DNA from: Arabidopsis thaliana | Lineage: Eukaryota; Streptophyta; Magnoliopsida; Brassicales; Brassicaceae | Assembly (NCBI RefSeq): GCF_000001735.4 | Contig: NC_003071.7 | Location: 19,505,443 to 19,569,442, forward strand | Direction: 5' to 3' | DNA: 64,000 nt | In this document: in pieces, positions 13,245-26,591 of the stretch | Layout of the letters: every line of letters starts with the position of its first letter | Numbering within the stretch: position 1 is the stretch's first letter | Notes under the pieces: model-generated | Database searches by the model: none | What the model was told of the DNA's origin: nothing | The model's input: only the letters and a program-made list of their open reading frames with translations | Program-made: the position numbers and the translations under genes

Positions 13245-15309
13245 ACAATTTCGTTTTATTTGTGTTTCGATGAGATATGTTTGTATCTGTCAATGTTACT
13301 TCTTCCATGGTTTGCGCAAGAAGGAAACTTGTCTTTCTTGTGTGTTTGTTGTAGAATTGCTTAGAATATTACACAATCATCTAACTTACAATTTTTTCAT
13401 CCAGACAATAAGCGTCTCGATTTGGTGTTTGTCTATCTAATATTTCGTCACCTTCTTCCACTTATGGATAAGCCTCTTCTTCCATATTTGATCAGATAAC
13501 TGAAGACCTTTAATTTGACTGATTAAACGAAACTATAATGAATTAAAGTAAAAAACTCGCAAAGTGAACTTTAAACTAAAGGTTTATGGATGATTGGTTT
13601 GTTCTTTTTTATTTACGAATTCTTGGATATCTAATAAAAGAGAAACAAGAAGCAATCATTATTTGATGTTGGATTGGTGAAAGAAAAGTCTTTGTAGTGT
13701 AGCTGTTTTTCTTTGTTGCTGATGAGGTCAGCGATTATTAGGTCCAAAACTCGTGCGTCAAGAGAATTGAGTGAGCTCTCTCCTTTTTTTGAAATATTGG
13801 GCGAAGGACACTCCTCCATGCATTTAAGTTATCAAAAGCATTAATTAGACGATGGTTCAATAAATGAGTGAGCATTTAGTGGGAAACACGAGTGTGATAC
13901 GGACACGTAAAAGCATTAATGCATGTGTTTATAGATTTGGTGATGACTTCATTGTCTGACTCTGTCTCCTCTTTTTACAAGACAAAAGATTTGTTGCTGA
14001 TTCATCTCTGCCTCTCTGGTCTGTGTGACACACACTGCCTAATTAGTGTTATTCTGTATCTCAGCTCTTGCTTACTAGCTTATCTTAGTACTTAGTAGTA
14101 AAACATTAATGGGTCATTATGTATATGTCCAATGAATCACCACTTTAAACATTAATGGATCACTTGCTAGCATCTTCAATTACTATATAACAATTTAACT
14201 AGCTATAGTAAGACCATTAATCTAGAGATCATATTTACCTATCCTGAGTCCATGTGTGGACTGAGGAGGATTATACATTAATCATAGACCATATATATAA
14301 TATACACAATCAACTAATGAAAGAGGGAGGAATGGTATCAACATAGGGACCTTTTTTTTTTCCATGTTAGAGAAAGTTAGGACAACACGCAAAGCCCTAC
14401 GTGCACTCTTTCATTATTCCTCTCTTCTTTTGCCCCCAACAGTCTTTGACGACCCACCTTGCCCTTTTGACCCTTCTCTCTCACGCACATGTATGTTATT
14501 AATTCAAATGGTTCTTTTATGCTTCGGCATTTATCATCATGATATACATACATATCGATCGATAGAGGAAAAAAAAAAATCATTTATGTAGTAGAAAATT
14601 TACAGATATATATATATATATATATATATCGTATAATGTATATCAATATTTGAATTTGAAGAGTTTCAATATAAACTGAAACAAAGTTAAGTGTAGATTA
14701 TTATTAGTGAGGAACTAGTGGATATCCAGTTTATTTTGGTATATACCGGTAATTCATTCTAATGAAGTGAAAGAATATGGATACTGTATTTTTTTACCAT
14801 GCCATAGAGTAGATGCTAGCTAAAGATTAGTCGTAAGAGAGGTCTAAGGTCTTGCTTGTCAACGCGTGACCGGCTTCATAGGATCCTAGCAATAAGACAA
14901 TATGGTACGCCTAGCAACCTAGCACTTATATATGTAGAGTTTGTGAAATTTAGGGCAGACAAGCCCCCACACTAAAAAAACAGTAATATGGAATAAAAAA
15001 AAGCTTTCAAAACTTAGCAGTTATTAGACAAGGTATTGTTTGGCCCTAGCTAGCGATCGTTTAGCTCTCTTCACTCTCTCACTTTTTTAGTTCAACCCTT
15101 CTTTTGCGTGAGATGCCATCATGGCATGGTATGGTTCTTTTGCCTTACGTAAAACACACTCACGCCAGCACACACACACACACACATAACATATACGGAT
15201 GTGCGTGTGAGCTAGTCTTCCATTAATGCAATCTTTGGGCCTATATATACAAACCTTTCCATAACCAAAGTTCTCATACTACAAACGCCCCTCATGTGCT
15301 TGGAAATGC
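13245..15309. other. Intergenic region, probably including the MIR164A promoter
   Basis: Two kilobases with no coding signal. It includes a TA dinucleotide run (about 14605-14629) and a CA run (about 15171-15186). CTATATATAC at 15241-15250 sits about 70 bases upstream of the miR164 hairpin and is a credible TATA box for it. Confidence 0.5.
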
Positions 15310-15422
15310 GGGTGAGAATCTCCATGTTGGAGAAGCAGGGCACGTGCAAACCAACAAACACGAAATCCGTCTCATTTGCTTATTTGCACGTACTTAACTT
15401 CTCCAACATGAGCTCTTCACCC
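15310..15422 (+). ncRNA. MIR164A: MIR164A precursor hairpin
   Basis: The 5' arm holds the canonical 21-nt miR164 (positions 15328-15348, beginning TGGAGAAGCAGGGCACG). The 3' arm holds the star strand at 15387-15407 (beginning CACGTACTTAACTTCTCC), pairing with the usual 2-nt 3' overhang. The outer stem continues with GGGTGA (15310-15315) against TCACCC (15417-15422). A TATA box lies upstream. miR164 guides cleavage of NAC-domain mRNAs (CUC1, CUC2, NAC1, ORE1), shaping organ boundaries, lateral roots and leaf senescence. The sequence match to the mature miRNA is exact from memory. The location matches At2g47585. Confidence 0.96.
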
Positions 15423-16445
15423 ATTGATGTTATATATCCCTTAAACCTTATTGATAATGTGTTTTTCGTTGTTCTTGACTAGCTCTTCGTTGTTTGTGTG
15501 TATATGTGTGTTAAATCATTTGTGTTCGACGGTTGATTAAATCTTTATAGTTCTCATATATGTAAGTGTTGCTTTGGTTATTTTGAACCTTATTGTGTGC
15601 TGACCAAAATGTAGCGTTTCTAGATGGGATTGACGGTGCACAATGCACATGAAACTAAAAGGGTAATTTCAAGCTCTGTCTTCGCCATATATAGTTCTCA
15701 TTGAGCTCTTTGGCTTGCATTAATTACGAGAGTGTTTTCGAACTTGTGGTTGTATACTTCACTGCATGGACCGTTATTCGTTTCAAATTACCTACAGAGT
15801 TATACATTTAGCTTTTGTGATGGTTTTTGCAGCATATGTAACGCATTGATCAGAGGTTCATATACACAAAATGGAACGAATATATGGAGAGTCCCATGAT
15901 ATGTAAGATCGAATTAATCACTTGTTTGAAGATCAGAAACTGTACTTTAGCTACTTTAATCTCTAATTTTGTCATTTTCAATTTTTATTCTGGTTTTACA
16001 ATAATGTTAGTTTTATCTTCATTTTTATAAATCTTTTTTTATATGTGTAAAAATGGCAAAATGATAAAACATAGGAAACTTATAATTGAGACCTTTATGA
16101 TTTTAAATAAATTTATTATTCAAAAATTTTAATTTCAAATTTTATATTAATTGACAAAATATATTTCAATAAAACTGTTCAGAACTATAATAGGATTTAA
16201 AAATGTTAAGAAAATTCGTATTTTTTTCCTTCATTAGTAGTGTTTATAATAGAAAAAAATCAATCAATATTTCTAAAGTTGAAAATAAAATAACAGTGCT
16301 ACGATATATTTTAAATACATTTTATTAAAATATTTGATCTAAACAGAAGAAATTGTGTGGGGAAAATCGACGAGAGCTTATCAATTCATCTCACACTCTT
16401 CTTCACTCTCTTCTCTCTACACACACACACACACACACACACAAA
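15423..16445. other. Intergenic region between MIR164A and PHR2
   Basis: About 1 kb of AT-rich DNA. The start should hold the rest of the miR164a primary transcript and the end the PHR2 promoter and leader. A CA microsatellite (about 16420-16443) lies directly before the PHR2 start codon, inside its 5' UTR. No other feature is seen. Confidence 0.45.
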
Positions 16446-18290
16446 ATGGATTCTTCGAATGTTGAAGAAAACCTAAACCCAGAAACAAAATCCGCAGAAG
16501 AACAAAACCCACTTGCCATTTTCCATTCTTCTCTACCAATCGCATCTCTTTCTCTGACCTTGTTCCCATCCTCGACTCAATTTCTCAAATTGTTTGCTCA
16601 TCATCCAAACAAGGTTAAGATCCCTACGCAGGCTTCTTCTCTCACTCATCTCTCTCTTTCTTCTGTCTCTCCTTTTCCTTCTTCCAGAATCTCTTTCAAA
16701 TCCACCATCGCTGCTAACCCTCTTCAATCCCCTCTCTCCATCGTCCCTCGTCGTCCCGTTGATCCTTCCTCCGCCGCCGCTCTCCGCCGTGCTGCTGTCG
16801 TCTGGTTCCGCAATGACCTCCGTGTCCACGACAACGAGTGTCTCAACTCCGCCAACGACGAGTGCGTCTCCGTTTTGCCCGTTTACTGCTTCGACCCTAG
16901 AGATTACGGCAAGTCCTCTTCCGGCTTCGACAAAACGGGGCCTTTTCGTGCCCAGTTTCTGATTGAGTCCGTTTCGGAGCTCCGGAAGAATCTCCAAGCC
17001 AGAGGGTCGAATCTAGTTGTCCGTGTCGGGAAACCTGAAGCTGTTTTGGTGGAATTGGCTAAGGAGATTGGAGCTGACGCGGTTTATGCTCACAGAGAAG
17101 TGTCTCACGACGAGGTTAAAGCGGAAGGGAAGATAGAGACCGCGATGAAGGAGGAAGGCGTTGAAGTCAAGTATTTCTGGGGAAGCACTCTCTATCATTT
17201 GGATGATTTGCCCTTCAAAATTGAAGACTTGCCGTCAAATTACGGAGCTTTCAAGGATAAAGTCCAGAAATTGGAGATTAGGAAGACTATCGCAGCGCTT
17301 GATCAATTGAAAAGCTTGCCCTCTCGAGGAGACGTTGAGCTTGGCGATATTCCTTCTCTCCTGGATCTTGGCATTAGCCCCACTCCTAGGACTAGCCAGG
17401 TTTGAGTTCTTCATCTTTGCTTAGCTTGATTGATTCCTTTATCCATCTAGGTTTAGGCATTTAGAAAAGGTGGAAACTTGTGGGACTTATAATTCAAACT
17501 CTGCCAATTGGTTCCATTTCTATAGGAGAAGAGCTACTTACCCATAGAGTGATAGGGATAAGTACTATCAAGTGTTAATAGTAGTAGTGCTGTTTGAAGG
17601 TCCATGGATTCTTCTTAGGATCAATGAACGTTTCTCTTTAGGTCCAATATTCGTCTGCGGCTCTTACTGTCTTACACCTTCTCTTAGGAGTTAACATTTT
17701 GTTCTGCTCAGGAGGGGAAACCGACAATGGTTGGAGGAGAGACAGAGGCGTTGACTAGACTAAAGAGCTTTGCCGCGGATTGTCAGGCTCGGTTGAGCAA
17801 GGGAAACCAGAAAGGAGGCAACAACAGTGTCTTTGGTGCAAACTTCTCTTGCAAGATATCACCTTGGTTAGCCATGGGAAGCATCTCTCCTCGTTCCATG
17901 TTCGATGAGCTGAAGAAAACAATCTCCGCATCAACCACCTCCACAACTCCAAGGTAATGTCTCAGAAACGCAAAACACTTCAGGAAACTCTGGTGAACAT
18001 AGTAAGTGTATGTGTCTAATTATCATTCTTTGAAATGATTTTCTCAGGAACGGACCGGGAGATACAGGACTCAACTGGTTAATGTATGAGTTGCTATGGA
18101 GGGATTTCTTCAGGTGAGCTCTTACTTTCTTAACTTGCCCCCTAGTAGAAATGTAGAATTTGTATTTTGTCTGATTCTCTCTTTGATGTGTGTTTAAACT
18201 TGGAACAGGTTTATAACCAAGAAATACAGCTCAGCGAAGACGCAGGTCGAGGCTGGTCCGGCTACAGCCTGTACCGGTGCCTTTGCTTAA
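16446..18290 (+). CDS. PHR2: Photolyase / blue-light receptor PHR2
   Basis: Exons 16446-17399, 17712-17953, 18048-18113 and 18209-18290 give 447 residues. I start at the ATG at 16446; the frame is open further upstream but without another ATG. A Ser/Thr/Pro-rich N-terminal extension (about 1-110) looks like an organelle transit region. The photolyase alpha/beta domain follows (AVVWFRNDLRVHDNE onward, about 117-300), then the linker and the start of the flavin-binding helical domain (SPWLAMGSISPR, then WLMYELLWRDFFRF). The protein ends only about 30 residues after the last motif, so most of the FAD-binding core seen in DASH cryptochromes and photolyases is absent. Repair activity is therefore doubtful. 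I believe this is At2g47590. Confidence 0.93.
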
Positions 18291-19075
18291 ACATTTGAAA
18301 ACTTTCAGGTGACCGGAAAAGTTAGAAGCGACCTGTTTCTTTGCCCTACTCTGGTGTATGGTGGATTAATTTGCTATCCGGACAGGACTTTACTGCTCTC
18401 TTTTGAAACTTGAGTGTCAGGAGAATAAAATCTAAGCTTCTTTTTTTGGCTCAATCAAGTTGTCCGTTCCCTGTTCTAAACATTTCGGATACTCATTCCA
18501 TAAAAAGTCTCTACAATTTGAGACGCTCTCCTTTGTGGTTAAGACTTGAGAATGTATCTTAGAAAATAACCGAAGTAGTTGTGTCTATGAATATTAAATT
18601 CAGGAATATTAAGATGTCACTAATATCAGAAGCAAGCAGCAACTAGAATATGCACTTCGTGGTAAATGGGCATTAGAAATTCTACAACACTTATTAAAGA
18701 ACCGTACTAAACACTAGTTACTTGGATGAAAGTTACATATAAAAGTTTATATTAATCGACTAAGATTATTTGCTTGACTTTAGAGAAAGTTTGCATATAT
18801 GTACCACAAATTGGTAACACTGCAAATAAAAAAACAAAAAAAACTGCAGGATAATGAAAATGTACTCCATATATGCACCTCCTAACTAGAGATGAAGCCT
18901 CCAAAATCATAGTCAATATGATTTATATTTGCAACACATATTTAGCCAACTGCCTTTGAACTTTGATAATTATATAAAACCCCCTTAACAAGTAAGAAAA
19001 ACAAAAACTGAGACATGTGCAAGTAAGCTAAGACTTTTTCTTCTACTCATGGGGTTTTTCCTTTTGTTGCTTCTT
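18291..19075. other. Convergent 3' intergenic region, PHR2 and MHX
   Basis: The PHR2 (plus) and MHX (minus) 3' ends face each other across 785 bases. AATAAA-type signals occur (for example AATAAAA at 18423-18429). No coding frame or RNA gene is apparent. Confidence 0.45.
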
Positions 19076-21386
19076 CTATATGACGCCTGAAACTTTCAAA
19101 GAAGAAAGAACAACGAAGACGACCCAAAGCATCATGAAATAGGCAGAAGTAAGCCAAGCCCATAGCCTTGGACCTCCAAGCTCAGCTCCTATAATCAACC
19201 TTCTCAACACAAGCACCACGATACATCCCACTGATGTCGCAAAGAATATCAGAAGCGAAAAGCTTAATCCTTTAGCGTTTTCTATGTATAAAGGCTCTCT
19301 GTATGCAAAGTAGTTGTAGACTGTGTTTATCAGCCACGGAACTCCAATCCCCACATAGATGTTCACCGAGTTACTGCATAATTTATCACCAAAAAGATCA
19401 TGAAAAGATCTTCAATGTTTGTAAAGGGTTTTGAGATTTTTACCTGCAGGTGATGTTTGCAATAGCTGAATCTGCGGTTAGTTGTCGCTCTGCAGCGATT
19501 TTACTTGCTACTAAGTCTGGCCATGAAGTTCCACTTGCGAGTGCTGTGAATGCTATCACATATGGGTTTATTCCTGCAAGATGAAAAGAGTTTCTAATGT
19601 TTTAGAGCTCAAATGTTTAATCTTATAACTTCAGTTTTTGAAAGCGGTGAGGGTGTGTACCAGTGACACAGCTTATAAGGTCAGTAAATCTTGTGACAAC
19701 AAAGGCTACTCCACTGATGAAGAGGAGAGAGCAGATGAAAGCGATCCAACCGTGAGCAATGTTGCAGGGGGGCACAAATGCAAAAAGCAGTTTCCAAGGG
19801 GCGAGGAGTAAATGCCAGAAAGATTTCGCGATTCGAAGATAAATGCTATCCACTTTCTTTGATTCTGATGTTTCCAACTGTTTGATTACGAATAGGAAGA
19901 GAAACAAGTTAAGAAAGATGTGTTGATAATGATCAAAAGCCCAAAATAGGATATAGAAGAATCTAGAAAACACTTGGTAAGTTGAAGATTTTTACCGTTA
20001 TTGCATCCACGAATTGATGTTTCCAAATGTCAAAAACAGTAGAATTCTTCGCCTTACCCTTCTTAGTCGCAGAATCGGGTGGAGTATCTGCCACAGTATG
20101 ATAAGTGATCCCTGCAAAAGTGTTTGTTACAGGGAAAGTTTGATTTATAACAATATACTACCAGAGATAAATATGGGAATCACATAGATTTGGAAATAAG
20201 CAAATACGCTAAAACTGATCTTATATCAATAGAATAGACAGCCTAATCATACTTAGTACCTGTATCATTGTTAGCTGAATGAATAGAGAAGATATCAACA
20301 ATGTTTCTGCTTCCCGATTCAACAGCATCTTGAGCAGCATCCGAATACACATCATGAACATCATTGTCATTGTCATCTTTGGATGTATCAATCTCCTCTG
20401 GAACCCACTCCTCTGGCCTATCACCTCTTGACCTGCAAGTATCAAATACAAACACAAAGATACAATCTTTAGTAGAAATCCATTTTGAAGGAACTAATAT
20501 TATTGTCTGGAAAAGAAACCCACATTGGTAAAGACAAGTAAGGCCATCGCTTGTCTTGGGCGTACGCATGAACTAGAAGCAATCCGTATTGCAGTACTGT
20601 CAATAATGCCTCCACAAGTGTAATTACGTTTGGTGACCACACCTGTGAGACGTGAAAAGAAACAGATTTTTAGACCTTATCAGTATAGAGTATAGACTCA
20701 ACAGAATCTGTTTAAACCGCTTTTCACAGTTACCTCGAGGATTATGTATAGCCAGATGTAAGCCCAAAAAGACCATACGAGCTCAACTAGCCAAACACCT
20801 AAGTCGGATATCTTTTTCAGTTCTCCAGCTTTTGGCACAACGACACAAACAGCGTGGATGGGGAAAAGATCAAATGCAGCTGAGCCAACAAGTGTTCCAG
20901 GACCAAGACCTATATGACAAAACATGATATAAGAATTCATGAACTTAAAAGTAAAAACTAGAGTTTTGGAAGGAAGAAAGGAACAACCACCAGACCTCCA
21001 GCATACCGCTCCCCCATATTCCGTATTGCATCGATGGTAGCCAAAGAAATCTGAGGGAAGCTAGTTCCAAACGCCAACAAACTGATGTCTGCAATAGTAA
21101 AGTTCCAAACTTTCTTGTATGTGATGACTTCAGCTTTAGTAATGGGATCAATTGTAACCACTTTACGGGAATGTTTCACGACATTCTCCATAGACTTGAA
21201 GAACCGTGCAGTGATGGCTGACAACCCAATAAAGCAGTAGGCAAGACCGAGAAAATATAACACACCCCTCAAACCATCTGACAAAGTGTTTTCTCCGGGG
21301 AATAGAAAGAAGTTTTCACATCTTAAATGCCCAAGAACCTTAGAAGATTCTTGCAACTCCTGGGTTTGATTAAGAATTGAGGCCAT
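19076..21386 (-). CDS. MHX: Vacuolar Mg2+/Zn2+-proton exchanger MHX
   Basis: Eight exons (20996-21386, 20734-20909, 20524-20642, 20260-20432, 19996-20111, 19661-19877, 19444-19573, 19076-19373) give 539 residues. The protein belongs to the Ca2+/cation antiporter superfamily and is closest to animal Na+/Ca2+ exchangers. The alpha-1 repeat reads [19 protein letters not shown] near the end of exon 1. The alpha-2 repeat, [19 protein letters not shown] with [14 protein letters not shown], spans exons 7-8. A long acidic, Asp/Asn-rich cytosolic loop separates the two membrane halves. It exchanges protons for Mg2+ and Zn2+ at the tonoplast. The leader has its own intron and an upstream ORF (separate entry). 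I believe this is At2g47600. Confidence 0.94.
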
Positions 21387-22000
21387 TGTAACTTATTCAA
21401 ACCCCACCTCCTAATAAGTCAACTGAACACTTGTCCTCACTGGGGAAAAGAATCTGGCACACCAAAAAGAAGCTTACAACTTTTAGAAGAAACTGATGAA
21501 ACCTGTAGCCTGATCGATCGAACAGTATCAAGAGGATGCGAAACAAACGGAACATGCAAAAAGATTTCTTTCCAGAGAATCTGTAACACAAACTAAACAT
21601 TGCAAAGGATCCAATGGCATGTAACCGAAATCCAATCTATAACCAATGCTAATAACAATTGCATGTTCCACTGTATGCGTAATCAAAATCCAGAGGTAAC
21701 CAGATCAAAAGATTATAACTTTCATCATGGGTTCAGTAAAACAAGTTGGGTTCTTTTCACAAAACCATAATTTTCAACGAACAAATCTCAACAAAAATAG
21801 CTAAAAAATAAGAAAAGAACAGATGAAACAGAGTGAGCCACGCGACGAAATTGATCAATGCGGACGTACCGGAGAATATCTCGGTGAGCGGCATTCACAA
21901 TACGCCGATCACGGGAGAGATTTTCCGACAAACGGAAATCGAGAGGAGCTGATTGGAATCGGTCAAGCGTTGGATATTGCGGTGGAGACTTGGGAGCCAT
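21387..22000 (-). promoter_or_regulatory. MHX leader: uORF and likely leader intron
   Basis: A minus-strand ATG at 22000 opens an uORF (MAPKSPPQYPTLDRF onward). After 43 codons a strong donor, CCG|GTACGT (exon end 21870), is met. If splicing uses the acceptor at 21455-21454 (GCCAG), the intron is 416 bases and the uORF continues to a TAG at 21411, giving about 57 codons and stopping 24 bases before the MHX start. An alternative acceptor (CTACAG, exon from 21502) would extend it to a TGA at 21397. A translated uORF and an expression-enhancing leader intron are known for this gene from the literature as I remember it. The exact acceptor is my inference. Confidence 0.6.
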
Positions 22001-22499
22001 TTATACACATCTCTCTAATCTCTGCATGACACACTTCAATTATTGTATCGAAACGAGGATTCAAGCGTACATCGACCGACACGTGATCTTATCTAATTGG
22101 ATGATTTACTTGACTAACTAGGATTAATTAATCTCGCCTTTCTTTGGTAAGGTTTAAGAATATGAGACCTCAATTGCAAGTTTTTTTTATATCTTTTTAC
22201 TCCCTGAATTTTGTTTCATTTCATCCTTATAAGCATTAGATTTTAATTTCAACCTGAGTAATATTAGTTTTATCATCTCCTCGAGTTTAGATATTATCAT
22301 AAACATATATCTTACTAAAAACCTGACCTGACTAATTTATTTTCTTTATAAAAGATAAACATGATAAATATGAAGTGTGAACGCATTATCAAATCAGAAT
22401 TAGTGGATATATATGTATTTTGTTTTTTTCTGATTAAAAAAATTATTGAGATATATACAATTGAACTATGAGGACAAAAAATATATATATATATATATA
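22001..22499. other. MHX upstream region up to the Helitron
   Basis: About 500 bases of MHX promoter, AT-rich, ending in a TA run (22481-22500) that the Helitron abuts. No motif cluster or gene is seen. Confidence 0.4.
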
Positions 22500-23406
22500 T
22501 CTTATTATATAAAGTATGGTTTTCAAAATTGACTTGGCACAGTGTCAAGTCAAACGATTAGATGTTTACATGTGTCATTCAAAATTTAACTTTTTTATTC
22601 TTTAAAAAAATAGAAAATCTTAAAAAGTAAACAAATTTACATATACTAATTTATATGTCTATATATTTATAAACAATTAACATTTATTCAACAAAAGCAA
22701 AATTAACAAATTTGTCTTTAACTCATGTAATCATAAGTGAAAATAGAACACTTTGAGAAAAATAGCTTAGCTTATAGGATTTAACTTTTCAATTATTTTC
22801 ATTTATTAATTTTAACTCATTTAATATTAATTTGCATGATGTAAAATTAACTTACGAGATTACGTGGGTGATTGGTTTGTCTGTAACTGTAGATTTACTG
22901 CTGTAGAATTTTTGTTGTAGGTGTGATGACTGTAGCTGTAAGTTTTATTGCTGTAGAAATTAGACTGTAGGTTTTATTAATATAATTATTACTTAAAGAA
23001 ATTGGGTAGAAATAAGATTTTGGTTGTATGTATTTTTAAACAAAAAAATATTATCGGGTCGGGTTCGGTTTGGGTTCGGGTTCGGGTTCGAGTTATTTAT
23101 ATATTGAAATATCAAATTTTGTGTGCAAATCTATTAAATTACTTGAAATTTTCAAAAATTCCCAAAACAACATGAGTAGTTTTGCTTGAATATATCTAAA
23201 AATACACAAAAATAACTAAAATATCCAAAAAAATTCTAATATTTTCTATATATAAGTATAAATATAACTAATATATACTTATATTTGAGATATGTTTGCA
23301 TACCTATTCGGGTTTGGGTTTGAGTTTTTCGGGTTTTAAAGTTTATATCCGTTCGAGTATTTGAAAATTTCGGGTACACCCGCCTAAATAGGCGGACCTT
23401 ATCTAG
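22500..23406 (+). mobile_element. Non-autonomous Helitron (ATREP-like), 907 bp
   Basis: The left end is TCTTATTATATAAAGTATGG starting at 22500, preceded by A. The right end is CTAG at 23403-23406, followed by T. These are the TC...CTRR termini and A^T insertion site of Helitrons. A 6-bp hairpin, CCGCCT-AAAT-AGGCGG (23380-23395), lies 11 bases from the right end, as the family requires. Inside are the GACTTGGCACAGTGTCAAGTC palindrome-like block near the left end, CTGTAG-rich repeats (22880-22970) and GGGTTCGGGTTCGGG runs (23057-23090). No helicase or Rep gene is present, so it was moved in trans. It lies between the promoters of MHX and RPL7aA. Confidence 0.88.
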
Positions 23407-24411
23407 TATATATATACATTTGAACTATATTGTTTACTTTTTAGTTGATTTAGGCTATGTATGACATTGACATAAATCTACCTGTTATTTATCACGTGTA
23501 ATTCGTGTAAAGTGTAAACTAGAAAGTTCAAATACGTATTTGTTTTTGTTCTGTTATATAGGATTGTCATAGTTGTAAATCTACAATTTATTACAACATG
23601 AATAAGTACACAAGCAATGTAATTGGATTTAATTGCTAAACTCTTTACATGGTCAATCTAAATTTGATAAGAAATACGTCACATATTACTAAGACTGATA
23701 GTTTTTTTGTTGTCACCAATTATTTTTGTTAAATTGACGAAAACAATTCCAAAAACTCAAATGTACAAAATCATACAGTCTCACAAACATCTCATAGAGA
23801 AAGATATAAATCTCCCATATGGGAACGATAACACGAGGTCGAAATACTATTCGTAAAACTAAAACGCCTTAGTTATAAATCGTTAGTTGTAACCGCGGTC
23901 GAGAATACATACAGATCCACGAAACTACTACTACACATGCTGCTGAATTGGAATTTGGAAAAGACCATCTTCTTTAGGAAGAGCTCACCCAATGAGTGAC
24001 AAAGGTGTCGGTGGCTTGTTTTCTACCCATATGTATACATCAAATGGTAGTTTCATTAACGTTTGGTTTTGAGAAAAGTAAGACTTTGGCTAGTAGCTAG
24101 GTTCGTATATAATAAACTCTTTTGAGAAAGTTCATCACTGGTGGAAAATGTTAAACCGGTTTTTTCTCATTTTTTCCGCCATGTTAACCACCGGTTTAAA
24201 AAGACCGTAACACATTGAAAGATTAATAAGGGTATATTTGTAATTACGGTTTGCTGGCAATTTTTAATTATTATTTTAATTAGAGAAAATAGAGAAGCCC
24301 TATCAATGTACATGGTATATATATAAAAGGCAAAACCCTAGAAAACGATACTCTTCGACTCAGCCGTCCTTTCGCAGAAACCATTTGGAGTTGGAGCTTT
24401 GGACGACGACA
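23407..24411 (+). promoter_or_regulatory. RPL7aA upstream region and core promoter
   Basis: One kilobase follows the Helitron. Near the gene are a TATA box (TATATATAAAAGG, about 24317-24329), a telo-box AAACCCTA at 24333-24340 and a leader beginning near a CTCTTCGACT tract, the usual arrangement for a cytosolic ribosomal-protein gene. The distal part shows no gene. Confidence 0.65.
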
Positions 24412-25959
<1,548 letters not shown>

Positions 25960-26591
25960 GAGGCTAGCTTCTTTTGTTTGTGGTTTGCTCGGATTCGTAA
26001 AACTTAATAGAGCTTTTTGTTTAGCTGGTTCTTGAAGTACCTCTTTTTTAGTTGAACCCTTTATTATGGATGTTTTGCAATTTCTTGGGACAGTTTCAAT
26101 GTTATTCAAGCTGCTGGATCCTCTTTGGTCTCTCAACCACTTAAAACTTGACAGTGTGAAATTTTAGCCAAATGCTTATTGCATTCTGGAAAGAGTTATA
26201 AGTTTAATTCTCAAATTCTTTTACAGTTCATCTCATAATGATGTGCGTAATTTTTGGTCTTTATGGTTCGATGTTGGAGCAACCATATCCCTAACAACTA
26301 GAGTTATATAAGTTCATTAAAATTTGTAGCTGAAGACCAAAAAGTTAATAGTAATAAGTGGGCTTGACGAAATAAAGTTAACAACAAGTGGGCTGATAAC
26401 TAGATAACAAAGTGGGCTGATAAAATAAAGATTGGGCCCAGATTTTAAATTGAGTTTTATTATAATTGACCCAGCTTCGGGCAAGTTTTCGCTTTTGACC
26501 CTTAACTAATTATTCTCCGTGTGGTTTGGATTTGGCGATTGGCAATAGATTCATCAGAGGTTTTTGATATTGGAGGGAATCGGTAACGGGC
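25960..26591. other. RPL7aA 3' region and SWI3A promoter
   Basis: The first 200 bases should be the RPL7aA 3' UTR. The rest contains AGTGGGCT and TGGGCC/TGGGCT site II-like motifs (about 26356-26362, 26388-26393, 26411-26416, 26434-26439) before the SWI3A start at 26592, suggesting growth-linked expression. No other gene is seen. Confidence 0.45.

Noticed and set aside
16353-16445. Open frame upstream of the PHR2 ATG, including a His-Thr run
   Set aside because: No ATG; the run is the CA microsatellite of the leader.
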